Positions 44,385 to 52,480 are shown, counted from the stretch's first letter. The stretch is 64,000 nt of DNA from Citrobacter sp. FP75 (GCF_018342065.1 NZ_JAFDOE010000001.1:1505431-1569430); one strand, 5' to 3'. Numbers and translations: made by a program. Notes: generated from the letters alone by a model not told the origin.

Positions 44385-45083
44385 TCAGAACGGACTGGCA
44401 TTCTGCGCGTTAATCCACTCTTCGCTGATGGGATGCTTAAAATGCAACTCGCTGGCGTGCAGCATCAGTCGCGGTGTCAGCTCAGTGCCTGGCAATGAAC
44501 GCCCGCCATACAGATCGCATCCCCAGATAGCGTGTCCCAGATGCTGACAGTGAATACGCAGCTGATGGGTGCGACCGGTTTCGGGGAAAAGCTGTACCCG
44601 TGTTAGCGGCAGTACCGTCCCATCTTCCTGCGGGTGATGCAAGCGCTCAACGACCCGATAACGTGAGCGCGCGGCTTTCCCCCTGGTGGCGCATATCGAC
44701 ATCAGCGGGAACAGCGCCGGATCTTTGGCAATGGCGGCGTCTATCATCCCTTCATCATTGTTCAGATGTCCACACAGCAACGCGCTGTACACCTTGGTGA
44801 CTGCACGCTGGCTGAACTGCTGGCACAGCGCGGCATTAATCGCCTTGTTGCGGGCAATCACCATCAGACCGGACGTGCCAAAATCCAGCCGATGAACCAG
44901 CGTGCAGCCGGGATAAATCTGAACCAGCCGGTGATGTACTGAATCCAGGTTTTGCGGGTTTTTCCCCGACAGGCTCAGCAGCCCTGTGGGCTTGTTGATG
45001 AGGAGCAGATGATCGTCCTGATAGAGGATCTCTATCTCATCATGGCACGGCGGAGCAATAAAGGTATCGATAATGGTAGACAT
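44385..45083 (-). CDS. RluA-family pseudouridine synthase
   Basis: A 232-residue enzyme predicted to convert uridine to pseudouridine in an RNA. The catalytic motif is LVHRLDFGTSGLMVIA, with the Asp of HRLD as nucleophile. ILYQDDHLLLINKPTGLLS (motif I) and PETGRTHQLRIHCQHLGHAIWG (positions about 167-188) confirm the family. There is no S4 domain. It resembles RluA in size, but the target (rRNA or tRNA) cannot be read from sequence. It sits where E. coli K-12 has ydhQ and the valVW tRNA genes. Confidence 0.88.
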   Translation of the reverse strand: MSTIIDTFIAPPCHDEIEILYQDDHLLLINKPTGLLSLSGKNPQNLDSVHHRLVQIYPGCTLVHRLDFGTSGLMVIARNKAINAALCQQFSQRAVTKVYSALLCGHLNNDEGMIDAAIAKDPALFPLMSICATRGKAARSRYRVVERLHHPQEDGTVLPLTRVQLFPETGRTHQLRIHCQHLGHAIWGCDLYGGRSLPGTELTPRLMLHASELHFKHPISEEWINAQNASPF

Positions 45084-45244
45084 CAGGCTGCCAGGATAGA
45101 GTGCGGGAGCAGATCATAACGAATTTCCAGCCGACTGGCGAATCAGCGTAACCTTTATGCCAGAGGTAATACCATTGTGAATCGCCATGGGTATTGCGTA
45201 CAATGCGGCTTCGATACACTCTGAAAATTGCCGTGGCTGATGCT

Positions 45245-45589
45245 ATGAATCTCAATCGCTGTTGTTATTTGTTACTGTTATTCGCGGCGATCGGCAGCAT
45301 TTTTACGTCTCATCCCTTTATTGCATGGTTACTGTTCGCCAACTTATTGACGTTGGTGATTTACGGCGTGGACAAAATGGCGGCGCGAAAGGCCTGGCGC
45401 AGAGTGCCAGAATCCACGTTACTAATGCTAGGTGTTGTCGGTGGATGGCCTGGCGCGATAGCAGGTCAACAGCTCTTCCGTCACAAAACACAGAAGCAGC
45501 CATTCAAAACCTACTTTATTATCAGCGTGTTATTGAGTATCTCCGCGATGGTGACGGTTTATCAGCTCTTTCCATTCTCGCCTTCCTGA
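45245..45589 (+). CDS. DUF1294 membrane protein
   Basis: A 114-residue membrane protein of the DUF1294 family, function unknown. It has three or four hydrophobic segments (about residues 5-20, 25-42, 58-75 and 88-108). The family signature YGVDKMAARKAWRRVPE then GGWPGAIAGQQLFRHKTQK is clear. The frame is open from an ATG at 45194. I chose 45245 because it starts at the first helix as in the family, but there is no clear ribosome-binding site for either. Confidence 0.78.
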   Translation: MNLNRCCYLLLLFAAIGSIFTSHPFIAWLLFANLLTLVIYGVDKMAARKAWRRVPESTLLMLGVVGGWPGAIAGQQLFRHKTQKQPFKTYFIISVLLSISAMVTVYQLFPFSPS

Positions 45590-45617
45590 GCACGGGCAAC
45601 GCGCGGACTATGCGGGT

Positions 45618-46193
45618 TTACAACATATGCCCGATAAAGTCGTGTAAATCGTCGCTGGCCAACCGACATTTTTCAGCTGAAGGGTGAATAATCAGGTTCT
45701 CTGAGTAGCCGTTAAGCATGGCGACGAACTGGCGCGCGACACGTTCTGCATCTGTCGCCCGGAACGCTTTCATCTCCACGCCTTCACGAATAATTCCGAC
45801 TATCAATTCCATCCAGCAATTCATATTGCGCTCTGCAAGCTCGGCATAAGCGACATCATGACTCGCGAGGCGCCACAAAGAATCATAAAGCTGCCAGACG
45901 GCATCCGGACCTTCAGGAAGATAATATTTGATGATCACGCTCAGCTTTTCGCGGGATTCACGCCCGGATAAAGACTCGGTTAACTCTTCCAGCTCCTTCT
46001 CCATGTATCGCCCCAGCGCGGCAAGACGCAATGACTGCCAGCCCTTGAAGTAATGATAGATGTGGCTGCGCGAAAGACCGAGATGTTCAGTCAACTCCCG
46101 AGTCGTTACTTTTTCTATTCCTTTTTCAATAAACAGCACCACCGCGCCATCCAGAATCCGTGTTTTCAGTTCTTCTGTCTTTTTTTTCATCAT
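45618..46193 (-). CDS. TetR-family transcriptional regulator
   Basis: A 191-residue TetR-type repressor. The helix-turn-helix spans about residues 25-50 (VTTRELTEHLGLSRSHIYHYF), followed by a TetR_C effector domain. The frame opens at 46232, but that start would put the first codons inside an operator palindrome. ATG at 46193 follows AGGTTGG and is a better start. Two near-identical palindromes lie between it and the divergent membrane gene, so it very likely represses both. Its effector is unknown. Confidence 0.85.
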   Translation of the reverse strand: MMKKKTEELKTRILDGAVVLFIEKGIEKVTTRELTEHLGLSRSHIYHYFKGWQSLRLAALGRYMEKELEELTESLSGRESREKLSVIIKYYLPEGPDAVWQLYDSLWRLASHDVAYAELAERNMNCWMELIVGIIREGVEMKAFRATDAERVARQFVAMLNGYSENLIIHPSAEKCRLASDDLHDFIGHML

Positions 46194-46210
46194 TCCAACC
46201 TGCATTGACT

Positions 46211-46226
46211 TTGAGCAATTGCTCAA
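46211..46226. promoter_or_regulatory. TetR operator 1
   Basis: TTGAGCAATTGCTCAA is a perfect 16-bp palindrome. Its arms TTGAGC/GCTCAA recur in the second site 36 bp away. Confidence 0.78.
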
Positions 46227-46246
46227 ATACACTCACACTTCAATAA

Positions 46247-46262
46247 TTGAGCGGTTGCTCAA
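46247..46262. promoter_or_regulatory. TetR operator 2
   Basis: TTGAGCGGTTGCTCAA shares 14 of 16 bases with operator 1. It lies 27 bp before the ABC-membrane-domain gene and overlaps where its promoter should be. Confidence 0.78.
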
Positions 46263-46289
46263 TTATTAATTTTAACAGAATTACAGATA

Positions 46290-47180
46290 ATGATAAGCCT
46301 GAATAGTCACGAAAAATCTGCGGCCGCATACAGTGCGGTTGGCACCCTTAAATCACTGGCCCGCCGTCACAGTAAAAAACTTCTGGTCACCTTTCTTCTT
46401 GTGGTTGCCGAGAACCTGACGTACCTGTTGTACCCGCTAATGGCTGGATTTGCTATCAATGCGATTATTGCGGGTAATGCCTTGCACGCTGTTTTTTATG
46501 CCGTTGTGGTATTTATTATGTGGGCCATCGGGGCTGCCCGCCGCAGTGTTGATACCCGGACATTTACCCGGATCTATGCTGAGCTGGCCGTTCCCGTCAT
46601 TCTCACGCAACGTCGGGATAATCAGAATACGTCCACCATTGCCGCACGAGTTGCGCTTTCCCGGGAGTTCGTCGATTTTTTTGAAAAGCATTTACCTGCG
46701 CTGATCACATCTATCGCTTCTATTCTGGGAGCTGCAATAATGCTGCTGGTTATTGAGTTCTGGACGGGAATTGCCTGCATTGCCATTCTTGCATTCTTTT
46801 CACTGTTCCTGAGCGGTTATACGCGTAAGAACGAAGCGCTTTTCCTGCGACTGAATAATCGACTCGAAAAAGAGATAGCCATGGTAAACAGCGCGTCTCC
46901 CTCTCCGCTCGGCAGGCATTACCGTCTATTGTCCAGGCTGCGTATTTGTCTGTCCGATCGTGAAGCGCTTGGCTATCTGTCCATCGGCATCGTGGTTGCC
47001 CTGCTATTTGGCATGACGATCCTCATCATGACGCTGGGCGGGGGTGCTGATGCTGGCCACATATACTCAGTTATGACATATATGTGGATGTTTGCCATGA
47101 GCCTTGATGACGCCCCGCAGCTGTTGGAAAAGTATTCTCAACTCAAAGATATTGGTAAAAGAGTGAACACCGGACATTAA
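46290..47180 (+). CDS. Stand-alone ABC transporter six-transmembrane-domain protein
   Basis: A 296-residue membrane protein resembling the six-helix permease half of an ABC exporter. Hydrophobic helices are near residues 28-50, 53-72, 130-148, 152-170 and 230-252. I see no Walker A, signature or Walker B motif, so the ATPase half is missing, and no separate ATPase gene is nearby. The C-terminus (SLDDAPQLLEKYSQLKDIGKR) resembles the exporter segment leading into a nucleotide-binding domain and stops there. It is divergent from the TetR gene with two operators between them. Confidence 0.75.
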   Translation: MISLNSHEKSAAAYSAVGTLKSLARRHSKKLLVTFLLVVAENLTYLLYPLMAGFAINAIIAGNALHAVFYAVVVFIMWAIGAARRSVDTRTFTRIYAELAVPVILTQRRDNQNTSTIAARVALSREFVDFFEKHLPALITSIASILGAAIMLLVIEFWTGIACIAILAFFSLFLSGYTRKNEALFLRLNNRLEKEIAMVNSASPSPLGRHYRLLSRLRICLSDREALGYLSIGIVVALLFGMTILIMTLGGGADAGHIYSVMTYMWMFAMSLDDAPQLLEKYSQLKDIGKRVNTGH

Positions 47181-47313
47181 TAAATCGCGGTCTACTTACG
47201 GCGCACCCACGTCCGTTTAGCTCAACACGTCCTGGCACCACGACAGTTGCAGGTTGGTAAATCCCCTGAACAGTTCTATAGTCGGGACTGCTTCTCATTT
47301 ACAGGATCCACTG

Positions 47314-48423
47314 ATGCGCTTTAACGGACTGACCAAAGGTTTCTTCATTTTCATCCTCGCCCTCGTTACCTGGGCATTCTTTGACGTGCTGTCCCCCTAC
47401 TTTTCCGCCATTTTGTGGGCCGCGATATTAACTACCATTTTTAACCCGGTGAAAAACAGACTGCGCAGCGCGCTGGGCGATCGTAACGGGCTGGCGTCGC
47501 TTATTACCATCGGCATTATCTGCCTGATTGTCTTTATCCCTCTGATGGTGATCCTGTCATCGCTGGCGCTCGAACTGAACGTGGTATACACCAAGCTGCA
47601 ACAGAACAACACGCAGTTCCCGGAAGTGGTCACCGCGATCCTGTCGTATCTCCCCGACTGGGCCAGAGGATTCCTTGCGGAAAACAACCTGGATAACGTC
47701 GCGCAGATCCAGCAAAAGCTCTCCGACGTCGCATTGCAGGGTGGGCAGTATCTCGCCGGTAGCGCGTTTCTGATCGGCAAAGGAACATTCGGTTTTGCCA
47801 TCAGCTTCGGCATCATGCTGTATCTGCTGTTCTTCCTGTTGAAGGACGGGCCATACCTGGTGCGCCAGATTCTGGACGCCTTGCCGCTTACCGATTTCGC
47901 CAAACAGCACCTGTTCGCCAAATTTGTCGGCGTCACGCGGGCCACGGTAAAAGGCACCGCGGTGGTCGCGATCGTTCAGGGCACGCTCGGCGGCATTGCT
48001 TTTGCCATTGTGGGTATCGACGGCAGCGTGCTGTGGGGCGCACTGATGGCGTTTCTCTCGCTGGTACCAGCCGTGGGATCGGCAATCGTCTGGGTCCCGG
48101 CGGCGATTTTCCTCTTCGCCACGCAGCAGCTGTGGCAAGGACTGTTTATCGTTGGATTCTTCGTGATTATCGTCGGGCTGGTGGACAATATTCTGCGCCC
48201 ATTGCTGGTGGGTAAAGATACTAAAATGCCGGATTATCTCATTTTAATTTCAACCCTCGGCGGGATGGAGATTTACGGCATCAACGGGTTTGTTATTGGC
48301 CCGTTGATTGCAGCACTGTTCCTTGCCTGCTGGAACCTGTTTTCCGGGCGCGACCATGAAGGTAATGCGGAAGAGATAGACAAAGCCTTTATGGAAGAGG
48401 GAAAAAACTCTCCAGATTTATAA
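47314..48423 (+). CDS. AI-2E-family (PerM-like) transporter
   Basis: A 369-residue inner-membrane protein of the AI-2E transporter / UPF0118 family with about eight hydrophobic helices. Signature segments are GTLGGIAFAIVGI, AFLSLVPAVGSAIVWVPA and VDNILRPLLVGKDTKMPDYL. The substrate is unknown; family members include autoinducer and Na+/H+ transporters. The frame is open to 47254. I chose ATG 47314 because AGGA sits 7 bp upstream and MRFNGLTKGF begins the protein. It is not the E. coli ydiK sequence. Confidence 0.85.
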   Translation: MRFNGLTKGFFIFILALVTWAFFDVLSPYFSAILWAAILTTIFNPVKNRLRSALGDRNGLASLITIGIICLIVFIPLMVILSSLALELNVVYTKLQQNNTQFPEVVTAILSYLPDWARGFLAENNLDNVAQIQQKLSDVALQGGQYLAGSAFLIGKGTFGFAISFGIMLYLLFFLLKDGPYLVRQILDALPLTDFAKQHLFAKFVGVTRATVKGTAVVAIVQGTLGGIAFAIVGIDGSVLWGALMAFLSLVPAVGSAIVWVPAAIFLFATQQLWQGLFIVGFFVIIVGLVDNILRPLLVGKDTKMPDYLILISTLGGMEIYGINGFVIGPLIAALFLACWNLFSGRDHEGNAEEIDKAFMEEGKNSPDL

Positions 48424-48438
48424 AAGCATGACGATAAC

Positions 48439-48469
48439 AAAAGGCGGCCGCAGGCCGCCTTTTTATTTT
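48439..48469 (+). terminator. AI-2E-family gene terminator
   Basis: AAAAGGCGGCC and GGCCGCCTTTT with a GCA loop, followed by TATTTT. Confidence 0.9.
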
Positions 48470-48540
48470 CACGCAAAATCATACGTTTCCTATAATTTCA
48501 ATCATGCACATTCATTAGTTGTCGCAAAAGGAACAAACAG

Positions 48541-50325
48541 GTGCGAATAGCCACAATAACAAACTGGGCCTACAGCGCGACGGTATGCCTGACCATCGCC
48601 TCCGGCGTGGTCATGCTAATGGCGTCCAGCGCCGATAACACTGAACGTCAGGCAGTTGAACAGCGATATCTCTTCGATCAACTAACAGAAGAAGTGGAAA
48701 TCGATGCCTGGTCACTGTCCGATCTGGCGCGCCAGTATGTTGTCAGTAAAGATCCTGATGCGTTGCAATCCTATCAGCAGAAAGAAGCGTCGCTAAAAGC
48801 CGTTGAACACCGACTGACTAAACTGAAGGACAGCGGCGCAACGGGTGAAGAGCTGGCATTACTGCACGAAGGGTTACAAATTATTGATGCGCTCCAGAAC
48901 GAACAAGAAGCCGCGCTTGCCAGCGTGGAGCGCGGAGAAGAGGCGCAGGCTATCGCTCTGCTGTTCGGCAAACCGTATGAACAGGAACTCGAACAGGCGC
49001 AAGAGAAGATAGACCATTTCCGCCAGATGCTCGACAGTCGCGCACGCAACGCCATTGAGGACGCCACGCAAACGTCCCGCATGCTGCGCACACTGTCCGA
49101 AGTTATGGTCGGGCTGACGGCTCTGCTGTTTTTGTTCGTCCTCGGTTTTATTTTAAAACGTCGCGTGCTGCGCCCCGTTGTGCGCCTGAGCGACGTCGTT
49201 CATCGCCTCGCCTCGCAGGATTACGCGGTTGAAACACCTAACTTTAACCAGATTGATGAAATCGGCGATATGGCGCAGGCTATCCGCATTTTTCGCGAGA
49301 ACGGCCTGGTGCGACAGCGGCTGGAAAAAGAGCGTGACGCCGACTGGGCGATACGTGAACTGCTGGCACGGATGACTCAGCGTTTACAGGGCTGCGAGAA
49401 CTTTGCCGACGTTATCAATGTTGCCCAACTGTTCGCGCCGAATATTGCCCCCGGCATCGCCGGACGGCTCTACATTCTTGACCGGGACCCGTGGCAAATG
49501 CGCTGCGTCGCCGAATGGCTTTCACCGCAGGGAAAAGCGGATGCCTTCCACCCGGATGAATGCTGGGCCGTGCGTCGCGGGCAGAGTCATCCCCCGGTTC
49601 ACGGCGAACCGGATATCGCCTGTTACCACCTGCCGGAGTCATGCCAGGATCACGCCCTGTGCGTTCCGCTGATTGCCCAGGGCGAGGCTATCGGCCTGCT
49701 CTCATTCCAGAATCTCAGCAATGACACCGCGCCTTCCCGTGCATATCTGGAGCTGATGGCGGAAGCGCTCGGTCTGGCATTAGCCAACCAGCGTCTGCGC
49801 GATGCGTTACTGGAAAAAGCGCTCTACGACCCACTGACCGGCCTGCGTAATCGCCATCATCTGGACGACACCTTACGCACCCAGATGGGTCAGGCGATAC
49901 GTAATCACGAACCGATCAGTTGCCTGATGATTGATATTGATCACTTCAAAGATATCAATGACCGTTTCGGCCACGAGGCGGGCGACGGAGTGATCAAAGG
50001 CGTTGCCGCCATTATTCAGCGCGCCGTGCGCGACAGCGGCATGGCCTTCCGCTACGGTGGTGAAGAGTTTCTGGTCCTGCTCAGCGGCATGGATGAAGAC
50101 GAAGCTAACGGCATGGCGACGGACATCTACAACGGCGTGCGCGAAATGACGCTGCGCTTTGGAACATCGGACATCAGTCATATTGATGTGTCTATTGGCG
50201 TTGCCTGCTACCCGCTGCACGCCCAGAGCGACAACCTGTTGCGTGCCGCAGACGTGGCGCTGTATCGCGCAAAAGAGTTGGGCCGTTCACGGATTGTGAG
50301 CTTTGGTATGCTGGAAGCGAGTTAA
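48541..50325 (+). CDS. Membrane diguanylate cyclase (HAMP-GAF-GGDEF)
   Basis: A 594-residue predicted c-di-GMP synthase. It has a first helix near residues 9-28 and a helical periplasmic sensor region (about 30-180). A second helix (VGLTALLFLFVLGFIL) at about 186-203 and a HAMP region follow. A GAF-like domain spans about 265-420 (HALCVPLIAQGEAIGLLSFQ) and a GGDEF domain about 430-590. The active site reads YGGEEF, a functional form. The inhibitory RxxD site is degraded to RDSG. The GTG start follows AAAAGGAAC. It is monocistronic. Confidence 0.88.
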   Translation: MRIATITNWAYSATVCLTIASGVVMLMASSADNTERQAVEQRYLFDQLTEEVEIDAWSLSDLARQYVVSKDPDALQSYQQKEASLKAVEHRLTKLKDSGATGEELALLHEGLQIIDALQNEQEAALASVERGEEAQAIALLFGKPYEQELEQAQEKIDHFRQMLDSRARNAIEDATQTSRMLRTLSEVMVGLTALLFLFVLGFILKRRVLRPVVRLSDVVHRLASQDYAVETPNFNQIDEIGDMAQAIRIFRENGLVRQRLEKERDADWAIRELLARMTQRLQGCENFADVINVAQLFAPNIAPGIAGRLYILDRDPWQMRCVAEWLSPQGKADAFHPDECWAVRRGQSHPPVHGEPDIACYHLPESCQDHALCVPLIAQGEAIGLLSFQNLSNDTAPSRAYLELMAEALGLALANQRLRDALLEKALYDPLTGLRNRHHLDDTLRTQMGQAIRNHEPISCLMIDIDHFKDINDRFGHEAGDGVIKGVAAIIQRAVRDSGMAFRYGGEEFLVLLSGMDEDEANGMATDIYNGVREMTLRFGTSDISHIDVSIGVACYPLHAQSDNLLRAADVALYRAKELGRSRIVSFGMLEAS

Positions 50326-50440
50326 ACGCTGACACGCCTCGAAGATTATGAGCTGCTACAGCATAAAAAAATACGAAATTGCGCGTTGTCATGGCATGGT
50401 AGAGCGTGAGCAGCCCGGAGAACGATAAGAGGATTATGCG

Positions 50441-51244
50441 ATGAAGCTCGTTGATTTTTACATGATAGATGCCTTTACCAACACCACTTTTGGTGGCAAC
50501 GCCGCAGCGGTATGCCCCCTCACTGAATGGTTGCCCGATGAGACATTATTAAAAATGGCTCAGCAACATAACCAGTCAGAAACCGCCTTCTTTGTCACCA
50601 CCGATAGCGGCTTTGAGCTACGTTGGTTTACCACTCAGGGTGAGATCAATTTATGCGGGCATGCCACACTGGCTGCCGCGCACGTCATCTTTGAACATCT
50701 TGACTACCCGGATATCTCGATTCATTTCGATACCCGGTTTGTTGGCCCGCTTACCGTGACGCGCAGTGGCGAATGGCTGACGCTTGATTTCCCCGCCTGG
50801 AAAACCGAATCCGTTACACCGCCACCATTGCTGCTGGAAACACTGGGTATCACGGAATGCAAAGAGGTACGCGTGGCACGCGATTATATGGTCGTCATGG
50901 AGAATCAGCAGCAGGTTACCGCAGTACGCCCGGATATTCATGCCATGCTTCCACTGGGGAAAATGGTCTGCATTACGGCGCCGGGCGACGGAGAATACGA
51001 TTTTGTCAGCCGTTTCTTTTGCCCGGGAGAGTCCGTCGCGGAAGACCCTGTCACAGGTTCGGCGCACAGCATGCTTATCCCATATTGGGCTGAAAAACTG
51101 AACAAAACACAGATGCTGGCCCGTCAGGTATCCGAACGTGGCGGAGATTTACGCTGCAAATTAATGGGCGATCGTGTCCATATCGGTGGACAGGCCACAA
51201 CGTACCTGACGGGCAAAGTGCTGTTGCGCGAGAACGTGCGATAA
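50441..51244 (+). CDS. PhzF-family isomerase/epimerase
   Basis: A 267-residue protein of the PhzF / YddE family, which have a diaminopimelate-epimerase-like fold. E47 in HNQSETAFF matches the catalytic Glu of PhzF, and FTTQGEINLCGHATLAAAH and EDPVTGSAHSMLIPY are the paired active-site loops. The N-terminus LVDFYMIDAFTNTTFGGNAA is typical. The substrate is unknown. It lies just upstream of the Trp-attenuated synthetase gene but is separated by a hairpin. Confidence 0.88.
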   Translation: MKLVDFYMIDAFTNTTFGGNAAAVCPLTEWLPDETLLKMAQQHNQSETAFFVTTDSGFELRWFTTQGEINLCGHATLAAAHVIFEHLDYPDISIHFDTRFVGPLTVTRSGEWLTLDFPAWKTESVTPPPLLLETLGITECKEVRVARDYMVVMENQQQVTAVRPDIHAMLPLGKMVCITAPGDGEYDFVSRFFCPGESVAEDPVTGSAHSMLIPYWAEKLNKTQMLARQVSERGGDLRCKLMGDRVHIGGQATTYLTGKVLLRENVR

Positions 51245-51252
51245 CAATAGTT

Positions 51253-51291
51253 GCCGCGCAAGAAAGCAGAACCTGCGCGGCTTTACCTCTT
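51253..51291 (+). terminator. Hairpin after the phzF-like gene
   Basis: GCCGCGCA (51253-51260) and TGCGCGGC (51274-51281) form a perfect 8-bp stem with a 13-base loop, then TTTACCTCTT. It probably ends the PhzF-family transcript, though the T-run is poor. Confidence 0.6.
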
Positions 51292-51310
51292 CATCATGCC
51301 GTGATATGTT
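51282..51310 (+). promoter_or_regulatory. Predicted promoter of the Trp leader
   Basis: TTTACC (51282-51287), a 17-bp spacer and TATGTT (51305-51310), with an extended -10 TG one base before. Transcription would begin near 51316-51318, at the leader peptide's own ATG, which may explain the missing ribosome-binding site. Confidence 0.45.
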
Positions 51311-51316
51311 CATCCA

Positions 51317-51376
51317 ATGAATACAAAACACAATGTAAACAGTTTTAATCACAACCTGTGGTGGCAGCCTTCTTAA
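51317..51376 (+). CDS. Trp leader peptide for the extra tryptophanyl-tRNA synthetase
   Basis: A 19-codon open frame, MNTKHNVNSFNHNLWWQPS, with two adjacent Trp codons (51359-51364) near its end and a TAA in the loop of the first hairpin. The layout parallels E. coli trpL. Ribosome stalling at the Trp codons would cover hairpin segment 1. No Shine-Dalgarno sequence is visible; the predicted transcription start falls at the ATG, so leaderless initiation is possible. Confidence 0.8.
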   Translation: MNTKHNVNSFNHNLWWQPS

Positions 51377-51453
51377 AGGCGGCCAGAATGTGTTTTCCCC
51401 ATTTTAAATAACCGCCGAAAGGCGGTTATTTACATTTAAAAGACGCCTTTCGG
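51359..51453 (+). promoter_or_regulatory. Tryptophan transcription attenuator
   Basis: Segment 1 (51362-51371, TGGCAGCCTT) pairs with segment 2 (51376-51385, AAGGCGGCCA): 9 pairs with one A-G mismatch. Segment 2 (GGCGG, 51378-51382) can instead pair with segment 3 (CCGCC, 51412-51416). Segment 3 (AAATAACCGCC, 51406-51416) pairs perfectly with segment 4 (GGCGGTTATTT, 51421-51431) around a GAAA loop to form the terminator. Low Trp-tRNA should stall the ribosome on segment 1, favour 2:3 and permit transcription. A fifth segment, CGCCTTTCGG (51444-51453), is fully complementary to 51415-51424. Confidence 0.82.
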
Positions 51454-51475
51454 TTTGCAACTTAAGGAGTCTGAC

Positions 51476-52480
51476 ATGAACAACAAAACCATTATTCTTA
51501 CTGGCGATCGTCCAACCGGTCCGCTGCATCTCGGCCACTTTGTCGGCTCGCTACGCCAGCGCGTTGCCCTGCAACACGATTATCAACAGTTTGTGCTGGT
51601 TGCCGATCTTCAGGGCCTCACCGATAACGGCAGCAATCCGCAAAAGGTCCGCGACAACATTCCCGAAGTTCTCGCCGATTATCTCGCCGCAGGAATTGAT
51701 CCCTCACTGACGACACTCTGTTTACAGTCTGCACTCCCTGCCCTTACCGAGCTAACGGCGCTTTATATGAACATCGTTACTGTGGCGCGCGTGGAGCGCA
51801 ACCCAACGGTGAAAAACGAAATTGCGCAGAAAGGCTTCGCCCGCTCGCTGCCGGTTGGCTTTCTGGTTTATCCCATCAGTCAGGCGGCAGATATTACTGC
51901 CTTCAAAGCGAAAGTGGTTCCCGTTGGCGACGATCAATTGCCGATGATCGAACAGACAAATGAAATCGTGCATAAAATTAACAGTCTGTTACCCACGCCC
52001 GTTTTACACCATTGTAAAGCCATGCTGAGCGATACCAGCCGCCTCCCGGGTATCGACGGCAACGCCAAAATGTCAAAATCGCTCGGCAATACGCTGCTCC
52101 TTTCTGCCAGTGAAGAGACGATTCATCGCGCGGTCAGTGCAATGTACACAGACCCTCACCATTTTAAAGTGACCGACCCTGGGCAGATAGACGGCAACAT
52201 GGTTTTCACCTATCTGGACGCATTTCACCCGAACAAAGCAAAAGTCGCAGAGATGAAAGTGAACTATCAGCAAGGTGGATTGGGGGATAAAACCTGCAAA
52301 AACGAGCTGGAGGTTTGTTTACAAGAACTCATTGCGCCCATGCGCGAACGTCGTGCAACCTACATTCAGGATAAAGGTATGTTGATGGCGCTATTGCAAA
52401 ATGGGAGTGAGCGAGCGCACGACGTCACGCAGAAAACATTAAGGGAAGTGAAGCTCGGGCTGGGCCTACCCGTTTTCTGA
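51476..52480 (+). CDS. Second-type tryptophanyl-tRNA synthetase
   Basis: A 334-residue class I synthetase. The HIGH motif is HLGH (RPTGPLHLGHFVGSL) and the KMSKS motif is AKMSKSLGNTL. Tryptophan-binding segments VPVGDDQLPMIEQTNEIV and YTDPHHFKVTDPGQIDGNMV follow. The wording differs clearly from the housekeeping E. coli TrpS, whose gene lies elsewhere with dam/gph, so this is probably an auxiliary enzyme. Such paralogues give resistance to Trp analogues such as indolmycin in some bacteria. AAGGAG precedes ATG 51476. Expression is predicted to be controlled by the upstream Trp attenuator. Confidence 0.9.
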   Translation: MNNKTIILTGDRPTGPLHLGHFVGSLRQRVALQHDYQQFVLVADLQGLTDNGSNPQKVRDNIPEVLADYLAAGIDPSLTTLCLQSALPALTELTALYMNIVTVARVERNPTVKNEIAQKGFARSLPVGFLVYPISQAADITAFKAKVVPVGDDQLPMIEQTNEIVHKINSLLPTPVLHHCKAMLSDTSRLPGIDGNAKMSKSLGNTLLLSASEETIHRAVSAMYTDPHHFKVTDPGQIDGNMVFTYLDAFHPNKAKVAEMKVNYQQGGLGDKTCKNELEVCLQELIAPMRERRATYIQDKGMLMALLQNGSERAHDVTQKTLREVKLGLGLPVF

